Origin: a virus
Reading direction: 5' to 3' (one strand)
IMG/VR virus record: IMGVR_UViG_3300025120_009600
Location: 1 to 20,586 of that record
DNA: 20,586 nucleotides
In this document: in pieces, positions 14,367 to 20,586 of the stretch
Numbering within the stretch: position 1 is the first letter of the stretch
How the letters are laid out: each line of letters starts with the position of its first letter
Made by a program: the position numbers and the translations under genes
The notes under the pieces: model-generated
What the model saw: the letters and a program-made list of their open reading frames with translations, nothing else
Database searches by the model: none
Told to the model about the DNA's origin: nothing

Positions 14367-15280
14367 ATATCATAGGTATACAAGGTGCTTTTAATACAGA
14401 GGCAATGTTTATATTTCCTAAACACGAAGACTTTAAACTAATAGAATATCCAGAAAGACATAATAATAAAGCAGACGCTTACATACAAACAAATGTATTA
14501 GGTGTGATGAAAACTAAGAACGCAGAGAAGTATCAATTTATATTAGACCAAAACAAACCTAGAATAGTAATAGAACAAGCAACTTTTAGAAAAAATTTAG
14601 ATATAGAAAAACCAAATGATTATTATTTTAGAGTTGGTTTAAATCACTATACTTTTAATGATGGTATATTTAAAAATCAAAACTCGCCAGCTGATAGATG
14701 GAAACAAATACAAAGAGAACAAGACATAGAAATAAAACCTTGGAAGAATAAAGGTGATTACATATTAATACTTACACAAAATCCTATTGATACAAGTCTA
14801 CATGATTTAGTAAAGAAACAAGGTGACTATGAAAACTTTATTATGAATACCATCAATGAAATATCAAAGCATACAGATGAAGATATAATGATAAGACCAC
14901 ACCCACGATTTACATTTAGATTTAATAAAGATACATTGAAAGATATTAAAGTTAAAAACAAAGTATTCTTTAGTGAGAACTTAAATAACTTTAATGTGAC
15001 CAATGGTGGTGAAGATATATACAAAGACTTTAAGAATGCCAGAGTTGCAATCTCATATTCAAGTAATAGTTTAACAGAAGCTATTTGTGAGGGTATACCA
15101 AGTATCGCATTGTCTAAAACATCACACACATGGCCTGTGGCGTTTCATACACTAGAAGTATTAAAACATAAAGAGTTGCCAGAGTTTGATAGAACACAAT
15201 GGTTAAATGATTGTGCTTACACACAATGGAAAATGTCAGAAATAAATAGTGGTATAGTACACAAAAGGTTATTAGTATGA
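14363..15280 (+). CDS. GT-B-like protein, paralogue 2 of 3
   Basis: 305 residues with the same architecture as its neighbours at 13425 and 18166. Segments in order are YYFRVGLNHYTFNDG (87-101), WKNKGDYILILTQNP (127-141), EDIMIRPHPRFTF (173-185), FKNARVAISYSSNSLTEAI (223-241) with CEGIPSIALSKTS, WLNDCAYTQWKMSEINSG (280-297). The IRPHPR element and the SSNS...EG-P turn resemble those of polysaccharide KDO- or glycerophosphotransferases. No signal peptide or membrane helix is visible. It is coupled by ATGA overlaps at both ends. Function beyond a likely glycan transferase is not supported. Confidence 0.65.
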   Translation: MNIIGIQGAFNTEAMFIFPKHEDFKLIEYPERHNNKADAYIQTNVLGVMKTKNAEKYQFILDQNKPRIVIEQATFRKNLDIEKPNDYYFRVGLNHYTFNDGIFKNQNSPADRWKQIQREQDIEIKPWKNKGDYILILTQNPIDTSLHDLVKKQGDYENFIMNTINEISKHTDEDIMIRPHPRFTFRFNKDTLKDIKVKNKVFFSENLNNFNVTNGGEDIYKDFKNARVAISYSSNSLTEAICEGIPSIALSKTSHTWPVAFHTLEVLKHKELPEFDRTQWLNDCAYTQWKMSEINSGIVHKRLLV

Positions 15281-15879
15281 AAGAAAAAGTAATTGAAGAT
15301 TATAGTTTAAAACCTAATCATCTAGGTGGTCATTTAAATAGAACAAATTTAGATAAACCATTATTAGAATACTTAAAAAAGAATCACAATATTAATTCTA
15401 TGTTAGATATAGGTTGTGGTACAGGTGGTATCAAAAAGATCGCTGATGATTTAAAAATTAATTGGTTTGGAGTTGACGGAGACCCATCTATTAAGTTACC
15501 AGAGAATACATTATTACACGACTTTGCTGAAGGTCAAGCAACAATAGATAAAACTTTTGATCTAGTATGGTGTGTAGAATTTTTAGAGCATGTAGAAGAA
15601 AAATATATACCAAACTATATGCCTTTATTTAAGTTAGGTAAACTAGCTGTAGTCACTGCAGCACCTCCAGGTTGGCCAGGACATCACCATGTAAATTGTA
15701 GAGAGAAAAGTTATTGGGTAGATGTATTTAAAAAGTATGGATTAAACTATGATAGTGCATTAACAGGACAATTTAAATCTGTATCTAAAATGAATCCAAA
15801 AGAAGGATATACATATGGTGATAAGAAGAACTTTTTTTTACAAGCAGGATTAGTATTTACAAATGGCAATAGAACTTAA
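15277..15879 (+). CDS. SAM-dependent methyltransferase (class I)
   Basis: 200 residues. Motif I is SMLDIGCGTGG (41-51), with the acidic end of strand 2 in WFGVDGDPS (63-71). Motif IV is TFDLVWCVEFLEHVEE (93-108), of the EHV type frequent in small-molecule and glycan methyltransferases. PGHHHVNCREKSYW further on places a His-rich loop near the likely active site. It would transfer a methyl group from S-adenosylmethionine. The setting suggests a sugar or lipid acceptor, but a small metabolite is possible. It begins in an ATGA overlap and overlaps the sulfotransferase start by 17 bases. Confidence 0.85.
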   Translation: MKEKVIEDYSLKPNHLGGHLNRTNLDKPLLEYLKKNHNINSMLDIGCGTGGIKKIADDLKINWFGVDGDPSIKLPENTLLHDFAEGQATIDKTFDLVWCVEFLEHVEEKYIPNYMPLFKLGKLAVVTAAPPGWPGHHHVNCREKSYWVDVFKKYGLNYDSALTGQFKSVSKMNPKEGYTYGDKKNFFLQAGLVFTNGNRT

Positions 15880-16471
15880 AAACTCAATGTTTATCCACAT
15901 ACCAAAGTGTGGTGGAAGAACAGTAAAACAGATGTTAAAGAAATATGTATCTGGCGCTAAAGTTATTGATGATGATATTTATGATAGTCACGCCACACCT
16001 GATACTGATAAAAAAGTATTTGGTTTTATAAGACACCCAGCAACATTTATTCATAGTCTTTGGACACATAGAAGTAAGAAGAAAAAGCATGGTGAAGCTT
16101 GGAACTGGCAAACATATATTGCGTTAGAAGAAAAGTGTCAATCAAAAAATTATAACGAGTTTGTAGAAAATATAATAAAAGGTAGAAACTATGTGTTTGA
16201 TTACTATATGCATTACCTAGGAAAATACAAAAGTCCTATGATAGGTAAAATGGAAGAACTACCAGATAGTTTGATAGGTATACTAAAAGAGAACAACGAA
16301 GACTTTGATGAAAAAGGTATTAGAGAAAACATTTATGTGCATGGCGCTAATAATAAAGACACAAACAAGCCAATAACTTTAGCAGATACTATGAGTTATG
16401 ATCAGATAAAGAAACTATTAACTCAGGCAGAAACAAAATTACATAAGGACTTTGACTACCATGCGTTTTGA
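15863..16471 (+). CDS. Sulfotransferase-family protein
   Basis: 202 residues. The N-terminal strand-loop-helix NSMFIHIPKCGGRTVKQML contains the PKxGxxT-type 5'-phosphosulfate loop (14-20), and FGFIRHPATFIHSLW (53-67) is the 3'-phosphate motif with Arg57 and Ser65. Both are hallmarks of PAPS-dependent sulfotransferases acting on carbohydrates (Sulfotransfer family 2). It would move a sulfuryl group from PAPS to a glycan or small molecule. An APS-kinase-like gene lies 3.5 kb upstream in the same gene run, so the donor could be phage-boosted. The start is ATG 15863 or in-frame ATG 15887 (MFIHIPKCGG). The first overlaps the previous gene by 17 bases, the second clears it. No membrane anchor is seen, unlike Golgi enzymes. 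Confidence 0.8.
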   Translation: MAIELKNSMFIHIPKCGGRTVKQMLKKYVSGAKVIDDDIYDSHATPDTDKKVFGFIRHPATFIHSLWTHRSKKKKHGEAWNWQTYIALEEKCQSKNYNEFVENIIKGRNYVFDYYMHYLGKYKSPMIGKMEELPDSLIGILKENNEDFDEKGIRENIYVHGANNKDTNKPITLADTMSYDQIKKLLTQAETKLHKDFDYHAF

Positions 16472-17486
16472 TAATCCTATTTACGATCATGGTTTTGTGT
16501 TTCCTGACATCGCTGACTTTCCAGATGTAAAACACGAAAGACACTACATGGGTAATGGCCATGAGGAATATGTATCTGTGATGAAAGAAGGAATACAAAA
16601 AGGTGATCTACATACATTTGAAAGAGGCTATCAATGGTATATGAAAGTGCCAGATACAAAACTAATGACAAAATTAAACACAATGTTTGAGTTTTATAAG
16701 ACCTTTGAAGATAATAAAATAGAGAGTAGTTTACCTAGTAATGATATATACGAAGACCTATACGAAAATGGTATATCGTATCTAAAAATAGATACAAAAG
16801 AATTAAGAGATATGGTTGATGATGAGATTAAAAAGTTAATCGTATTACCTGATTGGCGACCACCACCAGGTCAATTTGATAGATCAACTCAACTAGGTCA
16901 ACTAAATCCAGACATAGTAAAATATGTAAATCATATGTTTCAAAAACTTGGTATACTAAATGCAGTAACAAAATATAACAAGCAAAATTCATTACAAGTA
17001 AAGAATGTGGTATTACATATCGCTAAACCTACAGACGAAAATTGGAAACAATTTTTGTATGATTGTAAAACTGTGACTAAAACAACTAACTTACACATAG
17101 ACCCAAAAGAAAATGTAATGAAAGCTATGATGTATCTAAATGATATTACTGAAGATCATGGTCCATTTGGTTATGTAGAAAAATCTCATAGATGGGTATA
17201 TGATGATTTACAAAACATATTTGGTAGAGCCATATCGACTGGTAGTTATTGTCACAATCCAAAATCTAGAGCTGCGGTATTTCAATTTCCAAAACAATTA
17301 AGAGTATCACATAACTTTGGTAGATTATTATTAGATGATACAGATGAACAAGAAAGAATATTAAAACAAGAAAAAATATTTACTAGTGACAAAGGCAACT
17401 TATGTGTCTTTGACCCAGCTGGTATGCATAGAGGAGGAATTTGTAAAACAGGAACCAGAATTGCTTTACAAATATTAATGAAATGA
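16461..17486 (+). CDS. PhyH-like Fe(II)/2-oxoglutarate dioxygenase
   Basis: 341 residues starting MRFDNPIYDHGFVFPD. The iron site of the double-stranded beta-helix fold is visible: His212 and Asp214 (NLHIDPKEN) and His323 (DPAGMHRGG), with Arg333 (GTRIALQ) placed to bind 2-oxoglutarate. MMYLNDITEDHGPFGYVEKSH (in part) is the characteristic strand and turn after the HxD motif in PhyH and related enzymes. The N-terminal 160 residues are not recognised. It would hydroxylate or otherwise oxidise a substrate, perhaps the glycan, a lipid or a sugar precursor. ATG 16461 is chosen over the TTG at 16452. It overlaps the sulfotransferase gene by 11 bases and the next gene by ATGA. Confidence 0.8.
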   Translation: MRFDNPIYDHGFVFPDIADFPDVKHERHYMGNGHEEYVSVMKEGIQKGDLHTFERGYQWYMKVPDTKLMTKLNTMFEFYKTFEDNKIESSLPSNDIYEDLYENGISYLKIDTKELRDMVDDEIKKLIVLPDWRPPPGQFDRSTQLGQLNPDIVKYVNHMFQKLGILNAVTKYNKQNSLQVKNVVLHIAKPTDENWKQFLYDCKTVTKTTNLHIDPKENVMKAMMYLNDITEDHGPFGYVEKSHRWVYDDLQNIFGRAISTGSYCHNPKSRAAVFQFPKQLRVSHNFGRLLLDDTDEQERILKQEKIFTSDKGNLCVFDPAGMHRGGICKTGTRIALQILMK

Positions 17487-18169
17487 TATTAAATGATAGT
17501 GTATTAAACAAAAGAGTATTTAAACAACATATATTAGATTTACATTTAAAAGATTTTATGTTAGGTCAAACAACACCATATCTTAATACATTTAAAAATA
17601 CGATAGATGTAGGTGCGGCAACTGGTATGTATGCTAGTCACTTTGCTAAACACTCTAAAAATGTCATATGTTTTGAAGCTGTAAAACCTGTTTACACACA
17701 ATTAGAAAAGATAAAACAAAAATATAATAATGTTACAACTCATAACTTTGCTGTAAGTGACTTTGAAGGTGTGTCAGATTTCTATGTAGATGACAAGAGA
17801 TTATCTAATTCTAGTTTTCAAAATCTAGTAGAAGGTCAAAAGATAGAAGTAGAAACTGTAACTATTGATGGTATGAAATTTGTTGATATTGGTTTCATAA
17901 AAATAGATGTTGAGGGCGTAGAGTTAGATGTATTAAATGGTGCTAGTCAAACCATAGATGAATACAAACCAACTTGTATGGTTGAAATTTACGCAAAGTT
18001 TAATAAGTATCCAGTAGAGACTTCATTTGAATTTTTCTTTGCCAGAGATTATAGATGTTTTTATAATCATAAAGGTCAAGGTTTAAAACCAGTAAGAACA
18101 ATAGAAGAAGGTATAGAGGCTACAAAGATACCAGAAATAACAGATGGTGATTTTTTATTTACAATATGA
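17483..18169 (+). CDS. FkbM-family methyltransferase
   Basis: 228 residues. The SAM-binding motif is NTIDVGAATGMYASHF (39-54), followed by VICFEAVKPVYTQLEKI (61-77). The FkbM hallmark is FIKIDVEGVELDVLNGA (138-154). NFAVSDFEG and a small extra strand region lie between. These enzymes O-methylate sugars and other small molecules, and are frequent in capsule, LPS and phage glycan clusters. It is coupled by ATGA overlaps on both sides. This is a second, unrelated-looking methyltransferase 2 kb after the first, so two different positions may be methylated. Confidence 0.9.
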   Translation: MILNDSVLNKRVFKQHILDLHLKDFMLGQTTPYLNTFKNTIDVGAATGMYASHFAKHSKNVICFEAVKPVYTQLEKIKQKYNNVTTHNFAVSDFEGVSDFYVDDKRLSNSSFQNLVEGQKIEVETVTIDGMKFVDIGFIKIDVEGVELDVLNGASQTIDEYKPTCMVEIYAKFNKYPVETSFEFFFARDYRCFYNHKGQGLKPVRTIEEGIEATKIPEITDGDFLFTI

Positions 18170-18978
18170 TTATAACACACAATATTCCGTGGGACAAATG
18201 CTTATCTCATCAATTATTTACAGCTATAAAAAAAGGTTGGAAAGATACATCTATGAAACCCATACATTTTTTTTGGGGTTTAGGTTCTAACAATCTACAA
18301 GAGATAAAACAAGTAAAAGAAAAGGGTGAAGAATGGTGGTATATAGATGTGGGTTATATCACAGAACAAATTACAAGATACCCAATACCAATAATCAACG
18401 ATTACGATAAGACATACTTTAGAATAATAAAAGGTGATATGCATATGCAGGGTGGTTTACCTGAAGATGGATCACGCTATAAAAAACTATTACATCAAGG
18501 TATTGATGCAGAATTTAAAGGTTGGAATACTGGTGAATGTAAACACATATTACTAGCGCCATCATCACAAACTGTTTGTATATTTAAAAATGATATGTCG
18601 CAAGAAGAATGGATACAAGAAGCTAAAGAACAAATAAGATGCTATACAGATAGACCTATTATTATAAGAAACAAACCTAGACCTAATAACGAATGGTGGG
18701 GTACAGATATAAAAGATGAACTAAAAGATTGTCACGCATTAGTGACTAATATGAGTTTGTCCGCAATAGATGCTGTGTTAAATAAAGTGCCAGTGGTCAC
18801 TCATAAAAATAATGTATGTTATCCTGTGTCATTTAGATTAGAAAGTATAAATGAATTTAGAATGCCAGCAAGAGAAGATATGACTATGTGGTTAAATTGT
18901 GTGGCCAATAATCAATTCACTTTACAAGAGATAGAAGATGGTTTAGCATATGAGGTTCTAAATAAACAATATGGTTAA
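18166..18978 (+). CDS. GT-B-like protein, paralogue 3 of 3
   Basis: 270 residues. It shares with the genes at 13425 and 14363 the order CKHILLAPSS (125-134), IRCYTDRPIIIRNKPRP (157-173), LKDCHALVTNMSLSAIDAVL (186-205) with NKVPVVTHKNN, MWLNCVANNQFTLQEIEDG (241-259). The N-terminal half (IPWDKCLSHQLFTAIKKGW) is closer to a compact alpha/beta domain and is shorter than in the others. HPRP is replaced by NKPRP here. It is probably a glycan transferase related by old duplication, separated from its relatives by four decoration genes. It starts in an ATGA overlap and overlaps the next gene by 8 bases. Confidence 0.62.
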   Translation: MIITHNIPWDKCLSHQLFTAIKKGWKDTSMKPIHFFWGLGSNNLQEIKQVKEKGEEWWYIDVGYITEQITRYPIPIINDYDKTYFRIIKGDMHMQGGLPEDGSRYKKLLHQGIDAEFKGWNTGECKHILLAPSSQTVCIFKNDMSQEEWIQEAKEQIRCYTDRPIIIRNKPRPNNEWWGTDIKDELKDCHALVTNMSLSAIDAVLNKVPVVTHKNNVCYPVSFRLESINEFRMPAREDMTMWLNCVANNQFTLQEIEDGLAYEVLNKQYG

Positions 18979-19657
18979 TTTTGCTTGTGTATTTTATGGT
19001 GACAAATATACTTTCCCATATGTAAGAAATTTACATAGTATGGTTGAAAGAAACTTAACCATACCACATAGGTTTATTTGCTTTACAGATAATACTGTTA
19101 TTCATAGACAGAAAGAATTTAAAAATACCAACATAGAATTTAAACAATTTAAGAGACACGATTTTGAGGGTTGGTTTAATAAATTACAATTGTTTAGTCC
19201 TGATAGTGGTATAGAGGGTAATACTTTATATATGGATTTAGATGTGGTAATAATGAATAATATAGATTGTTTTTTTGAGATAGGTAAAGAAAAGAACTTT
19301 GTAGGTATGAATGACTTTAATCCTACGAGTGGTCTATTTAATTCTAGTATAATGAGATTTAATAATCAGTATCATAGTAAGATAATATGGAAAGACTATA
19401 TTAAAAGAAGAAGTGATTTTAATAGTTTCCATGGTGACCAAGAAATAATATCAGAACTTATAAAGAAACACGAAAACACTATTTCGTTTCCAGATGATTG
19501 GACACAATCATATAAGTGGTTGAATCGTAAGGGTGATAGATACCACATATCAAAACAAACATACGAACAAGACACAAATGCCAAGGTTTGTGTGTTCCAC
19601 GGTAGTCCAAATCCACATGACTCAACTCAGGAATGGGTCAAATCATTGTGGAAATAG
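18971..19657 (+). CDS. GT-A-like glycosyltransferase, last gene of the glycan cluster
   Basis: 228 residues starting MVNFACVFYGDKYTFPYVRN. A Rossmann-like N-terminal half leads to the DxD motif LYMDLDVVIM (Asp89 and Asp91), preceded by WFNKLQLF, which is common in this type of enzyme. FHGDQEII (153-160) supplies a likely catalytic acid, Asp156. VCVFHGSPNPHD near the C-terminus offers a His that could bind the metal. It is probably a cytoplasmic, metal-dependent sugar transferase. Its stop codon lies inside an inverted repeat at 19655-19672. The gene run ends here, before an intergenic region with a new promoter. Confidence 0.8.
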   Translation: MVNFACVFYGDKYTFPYVRNLHSMVERNLTIPHRFICFTDNTVIHRQKEFKNTNIEFKQFKRHDFEGWFNKLQLFSPDSGIEGNTLYMDLDVVIMNNIDCFFEIGKEKNFVGMNDFNPTSGLFNSSIMRFNNQYHSKIIWKDYIKRRSDFNSFHGDQEIISELIKKHENTISFPDDWTQSYKWLNRKGDRYHISKQTYEQDTNAKVCVFHGSPNPHDSTQEWVKSLWK

Positions 19658-19672
19658 ACATAAATGTGTCTA
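19655..19672 (+). repeat. Inverted repeat on the stop codon of the last glycan gene
   Basis: TAGACA and TGTCTA form a 6-base-pair stem with a 6-base loop (TAAATG). The first TAG is the stop codon. There is no U-tract after it, so it is at best a weak terminator or an mRNA-stabilising hairpin. Confidence 0.4.
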
Positions 19673-19693
19673 AAATAAGAACAAAATAAGAAC
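19672..19693 (+). repeat. Tandem 11-base repeat
   Basis: AAAATAAGAAC occurs twice in perfect tandem (19672-19682 and 19683-19693), directly after the hairpin, in non-coding sequence. It could be an A-rich binding site or a replication slip. Two copies only. Confidence 0.55.
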
Positions 19694-19734
19694 ATATACC
19701 CAAAAACCCTAGTAAAATAAAGGCAAATTAGTCC

Positions 19735-19762
19735 TTGACTTTATAGTTAATCCTGATATTAT
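19735..19762 (+). promoter_or_regulatory. Sigma70-like promoter for the last gene block
   Basis: TTGACT at 19735-19740 with TATTAT at 19757-19762 (16-base spacer), or alternatively TATAAT at 19760-19765 (19-base spacer). It lies in the only non-coding gap after the glycan cluster. It is followed 16 bases after the -10 by the ribosome site AAAGGAG (19781-19787), 9 bases before ATG 19797. This is one of the best promoter-plus-ribosome-site arrangements in the window. Confidence 0.62.
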
Positions 19763-19796
19763 AATAGTATGAATAAACAAAAAGGAGTACACACTT

Positions 19797-19985
19797 ATGA
19801 GTAAAGTTAAACAATACTACACAGATGAAGTCGAAAAAAAAGTAGATGATGTATTGACAAAAGTAAAAAATAATGTTATAACTAAAGATAACGCAAAAGT
19901 TGAAATAATGAAATTAGATAATTTAAACCTTATTAATATAGACGAAGATAATATTGATGAAGTAATTGATATGGAGGCTGCATAG
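19797..19985 (+). CDS. Small acidic protein of unknown function, 62 residues
   Basis: Starts MSKVKQYYTDEVEKKVDDVL and ends IDEVIDMEAA. It is charged and probably helical, with no Cys, signal or membrane segment. Its strong ribosome site and own promoter suggest abundant, possibly early, expression, as for many small T4-like phage proteins that alter host functions, but no domain is recognised. Its stop overlaps the next start as TAGTG. Confidence 0.75.
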   Translation: MSKVKQYYTDEVEKKVDDVLTKVKNNVITKDNAKVEIMKLDNLNLINIDEDNIDEVIDMEAA

Positions 19986-20398
19986 TGTCAACATTTAATG
20001 TTTGTTATTTAAGAGAATATAGAGACCCTGAGAACGAGGCTGAAACATTTAATCTATACGAAACTATATACAGAAATGTACCTATGAAGTATCTTAATAA
20101 ATTTTCTAATAAAGATTTTAAAATGAAGATGTTAAAACATTGCGATTGGAACTATAAAGAGACTGCAAAGAATTTTGAAAATGTAACTAATATTGATATA
20201 GTTATGGAAAAAGAATATTACACTTCATTTGCAGATGTGTATGGTGATGTAATGAGTAAAGATGAGTATAAGACACAAAAATTACATATGTGGCACGACT
20301 ATGGTCAGCAGTATGATAGATCAAGTTTAAGAAAAGACTTTAATTCTAAATTAACAAAGAGTAAAGTTTACTCTTATAACGGAAAGAAATGTCACTAA
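19985..20398 (+). CDS. Protein of unknown function, 137 residues, GTG start
   Basis: The frame starts at GTG 19985, sharing its G with the preceding TAG stop, and reads STFNVCYLREYRDPENEAET. It is rich in Tyr, Lys and Asp. The middle (MLKHCDWNYKETAKNF) is probably helical. No motif, signal or membrane segment is recognised. GGAGG is absent, so expression probably depends on coupling with the 62-residue gene. Its stop overlaps the next gene. Confidence 0.72.
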   Translation: MSTFNVCYLREYRDPENEAETFNLYETIYRNVPMKYLNKFSNKDFKMKMLKHCDWNYKETAKNFENVTNIDIVMEKEYYTSFADVYGDVMSKDEYKTQKLHMWHDYGQQYDRSSLRKDFNSKLTKSKVYSYNGKKCH

Positions 20399-20583
20399 TG
20401 GATTTAGAACACGGACTTTTGCTAGGATTTATAGGTTGTACGGTAACAATAGTAGGTTTTACTATTGCTTATATGATTGCAATGTATAACCATAAAAAAC
20501 AAAATAAAAAAGAAGAAACTAATCCTTTAAAAGATTATTTAAAAAGTATGCAAGTAGGTTGGAAAGGTGATGATTGCGAATGA
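20389..20583 (+). CDS. Small single-span membrane protein
   Basis: 64 residues from ATG 20389, or 61 from ATG 20398 (MDLEHGLLLGF), where TAATG coupling with the previous stop occurs. GGAAAG at 20381-20386 is better spaced for the first. Residues 8-32 (LEHGLLLGFIGCTVTIVGFT and on) form one membrane helix, followed by a basic stretch (NHKKQNKKEE) and a soluble tail ending GWKGDDCE. The positive charges after the helix suggest an outside-in orientation. Small inner-membrane proteins of this kind are frequent in phage early regions. Function unknown. Confidence 0.7.
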   Translation: MSLMDLEHGLLLGFIGCTVTIVGFTIAYMIAMYNHKKQNKKEETNPLKDYLKSMQVGWKGDDCE

Positions 20584-20586
20584 AGT

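Noticed and set aside
16452-16460. TTG start for the dioxygenase
   Set aside because: ATG three codons later is a standard start and still overlaps the previous gene. The extra residues add nothing.
11092-19657. DNA base glycosylation or hypermodification system
   Set aside because: Glycosyltransferases alone would allow it, but sulfotransferase, FkbM methyltransferase and lipoprotein fit surface glycans better. No hydroxymethylase or modified-nucleotide kinase is seen in the window.
19655-19672. Rho-independent terminator at the end of the glycan run
   Set aside because: The stem is short and A+T-rich, and no T-run follows on the + strand.
19854-19882. TTGACA with TATAAC at 17 bases inside the 62-residue gene
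   Set aside because: Likely a by-product of A+T-rich Leu-Thr-Lys codons. It sits just after a better intergenic promoter and would serve no obvious gene start.
1-20586. tRNA genes, CRISPR arrays, integrase or attachment sites
   Set aside because: No T-loop-like GGTTCGA element in a cloverleaf context, no spaced repeats and no integrase-like protein were found by eye.

Overview
The window looks like part of the genome of a T4-like marine myovirus. It is strongly A+T-rich, and every supportable gene lies on the + strand. Most genes overlap by 1-20 bases or sit a few bases apart, and there are no rRNA, tRNA or transposon genes. The T4-type signature is a gp61-like primase (zinc finger plus TOPRIM with a DNEPRN motif), class Ia nrdA and nrdB separated by one small gene, and a RuvC-like resolvase. 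The base composition and the glycan and lipoprotein cargo resemble phages of SAR11 or picocyanobacteria, but the host cannot be fixed from the sequence.

Layout. (1) 1-2710: the 3' end of a very acidic, Trp/Tyr-rich protein, followed by a complete membrane-bound CHASE2 class III adenylate cyclase. (2) 2711-3445: a spacer with two tiny possible genes, a sigma70-like promoter with a foldable leader, and a coiled-coil protein with a C-terminal membrane helix. (3) 3446-11114: replication and nucleotide metabolism. This block holds primase, a full-length DnaK, NrdA, an unknown protein, NrdB, a 59-residue zinc-ribbon protein and a RuvC-like nuclease. (4) 11092-19657: thirteen genes with almost no spacing, mostly for glycan or small-molecule modification. 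They are three GT-A-like glycosyltransferases with DxD motifs, three mutually related GT-B-like proteins, an APS-kinase-like kinase, an HxGH nucleotidyltransferase, two methyltransferases (one FkbM type), a sulfotransferase, a PhyH-type dioxygenase and a small lipoprotein. (5) 19658-20586: an intergenic promoter region followed by three small unknown genes, the last with one membrane helix.

How the genes may work together (inference). Block 3 supplies dNTPs and primers for replication, and DnaK may help fold or assemble phage or replication proteins with the host's DnaJ and GrpE. Block 4 reads like a pathway that activates, transfers and decorates (methyl, sulfate, hydroxyl) a surface glycan, either on the virion or on the infected cell. 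The cyclase would let the phage raise cAMP in response to a periplasmic signal. The cyclase, DnaK and the candidate sulfation module are the least expected parts of an otherwise recognisable phage core.
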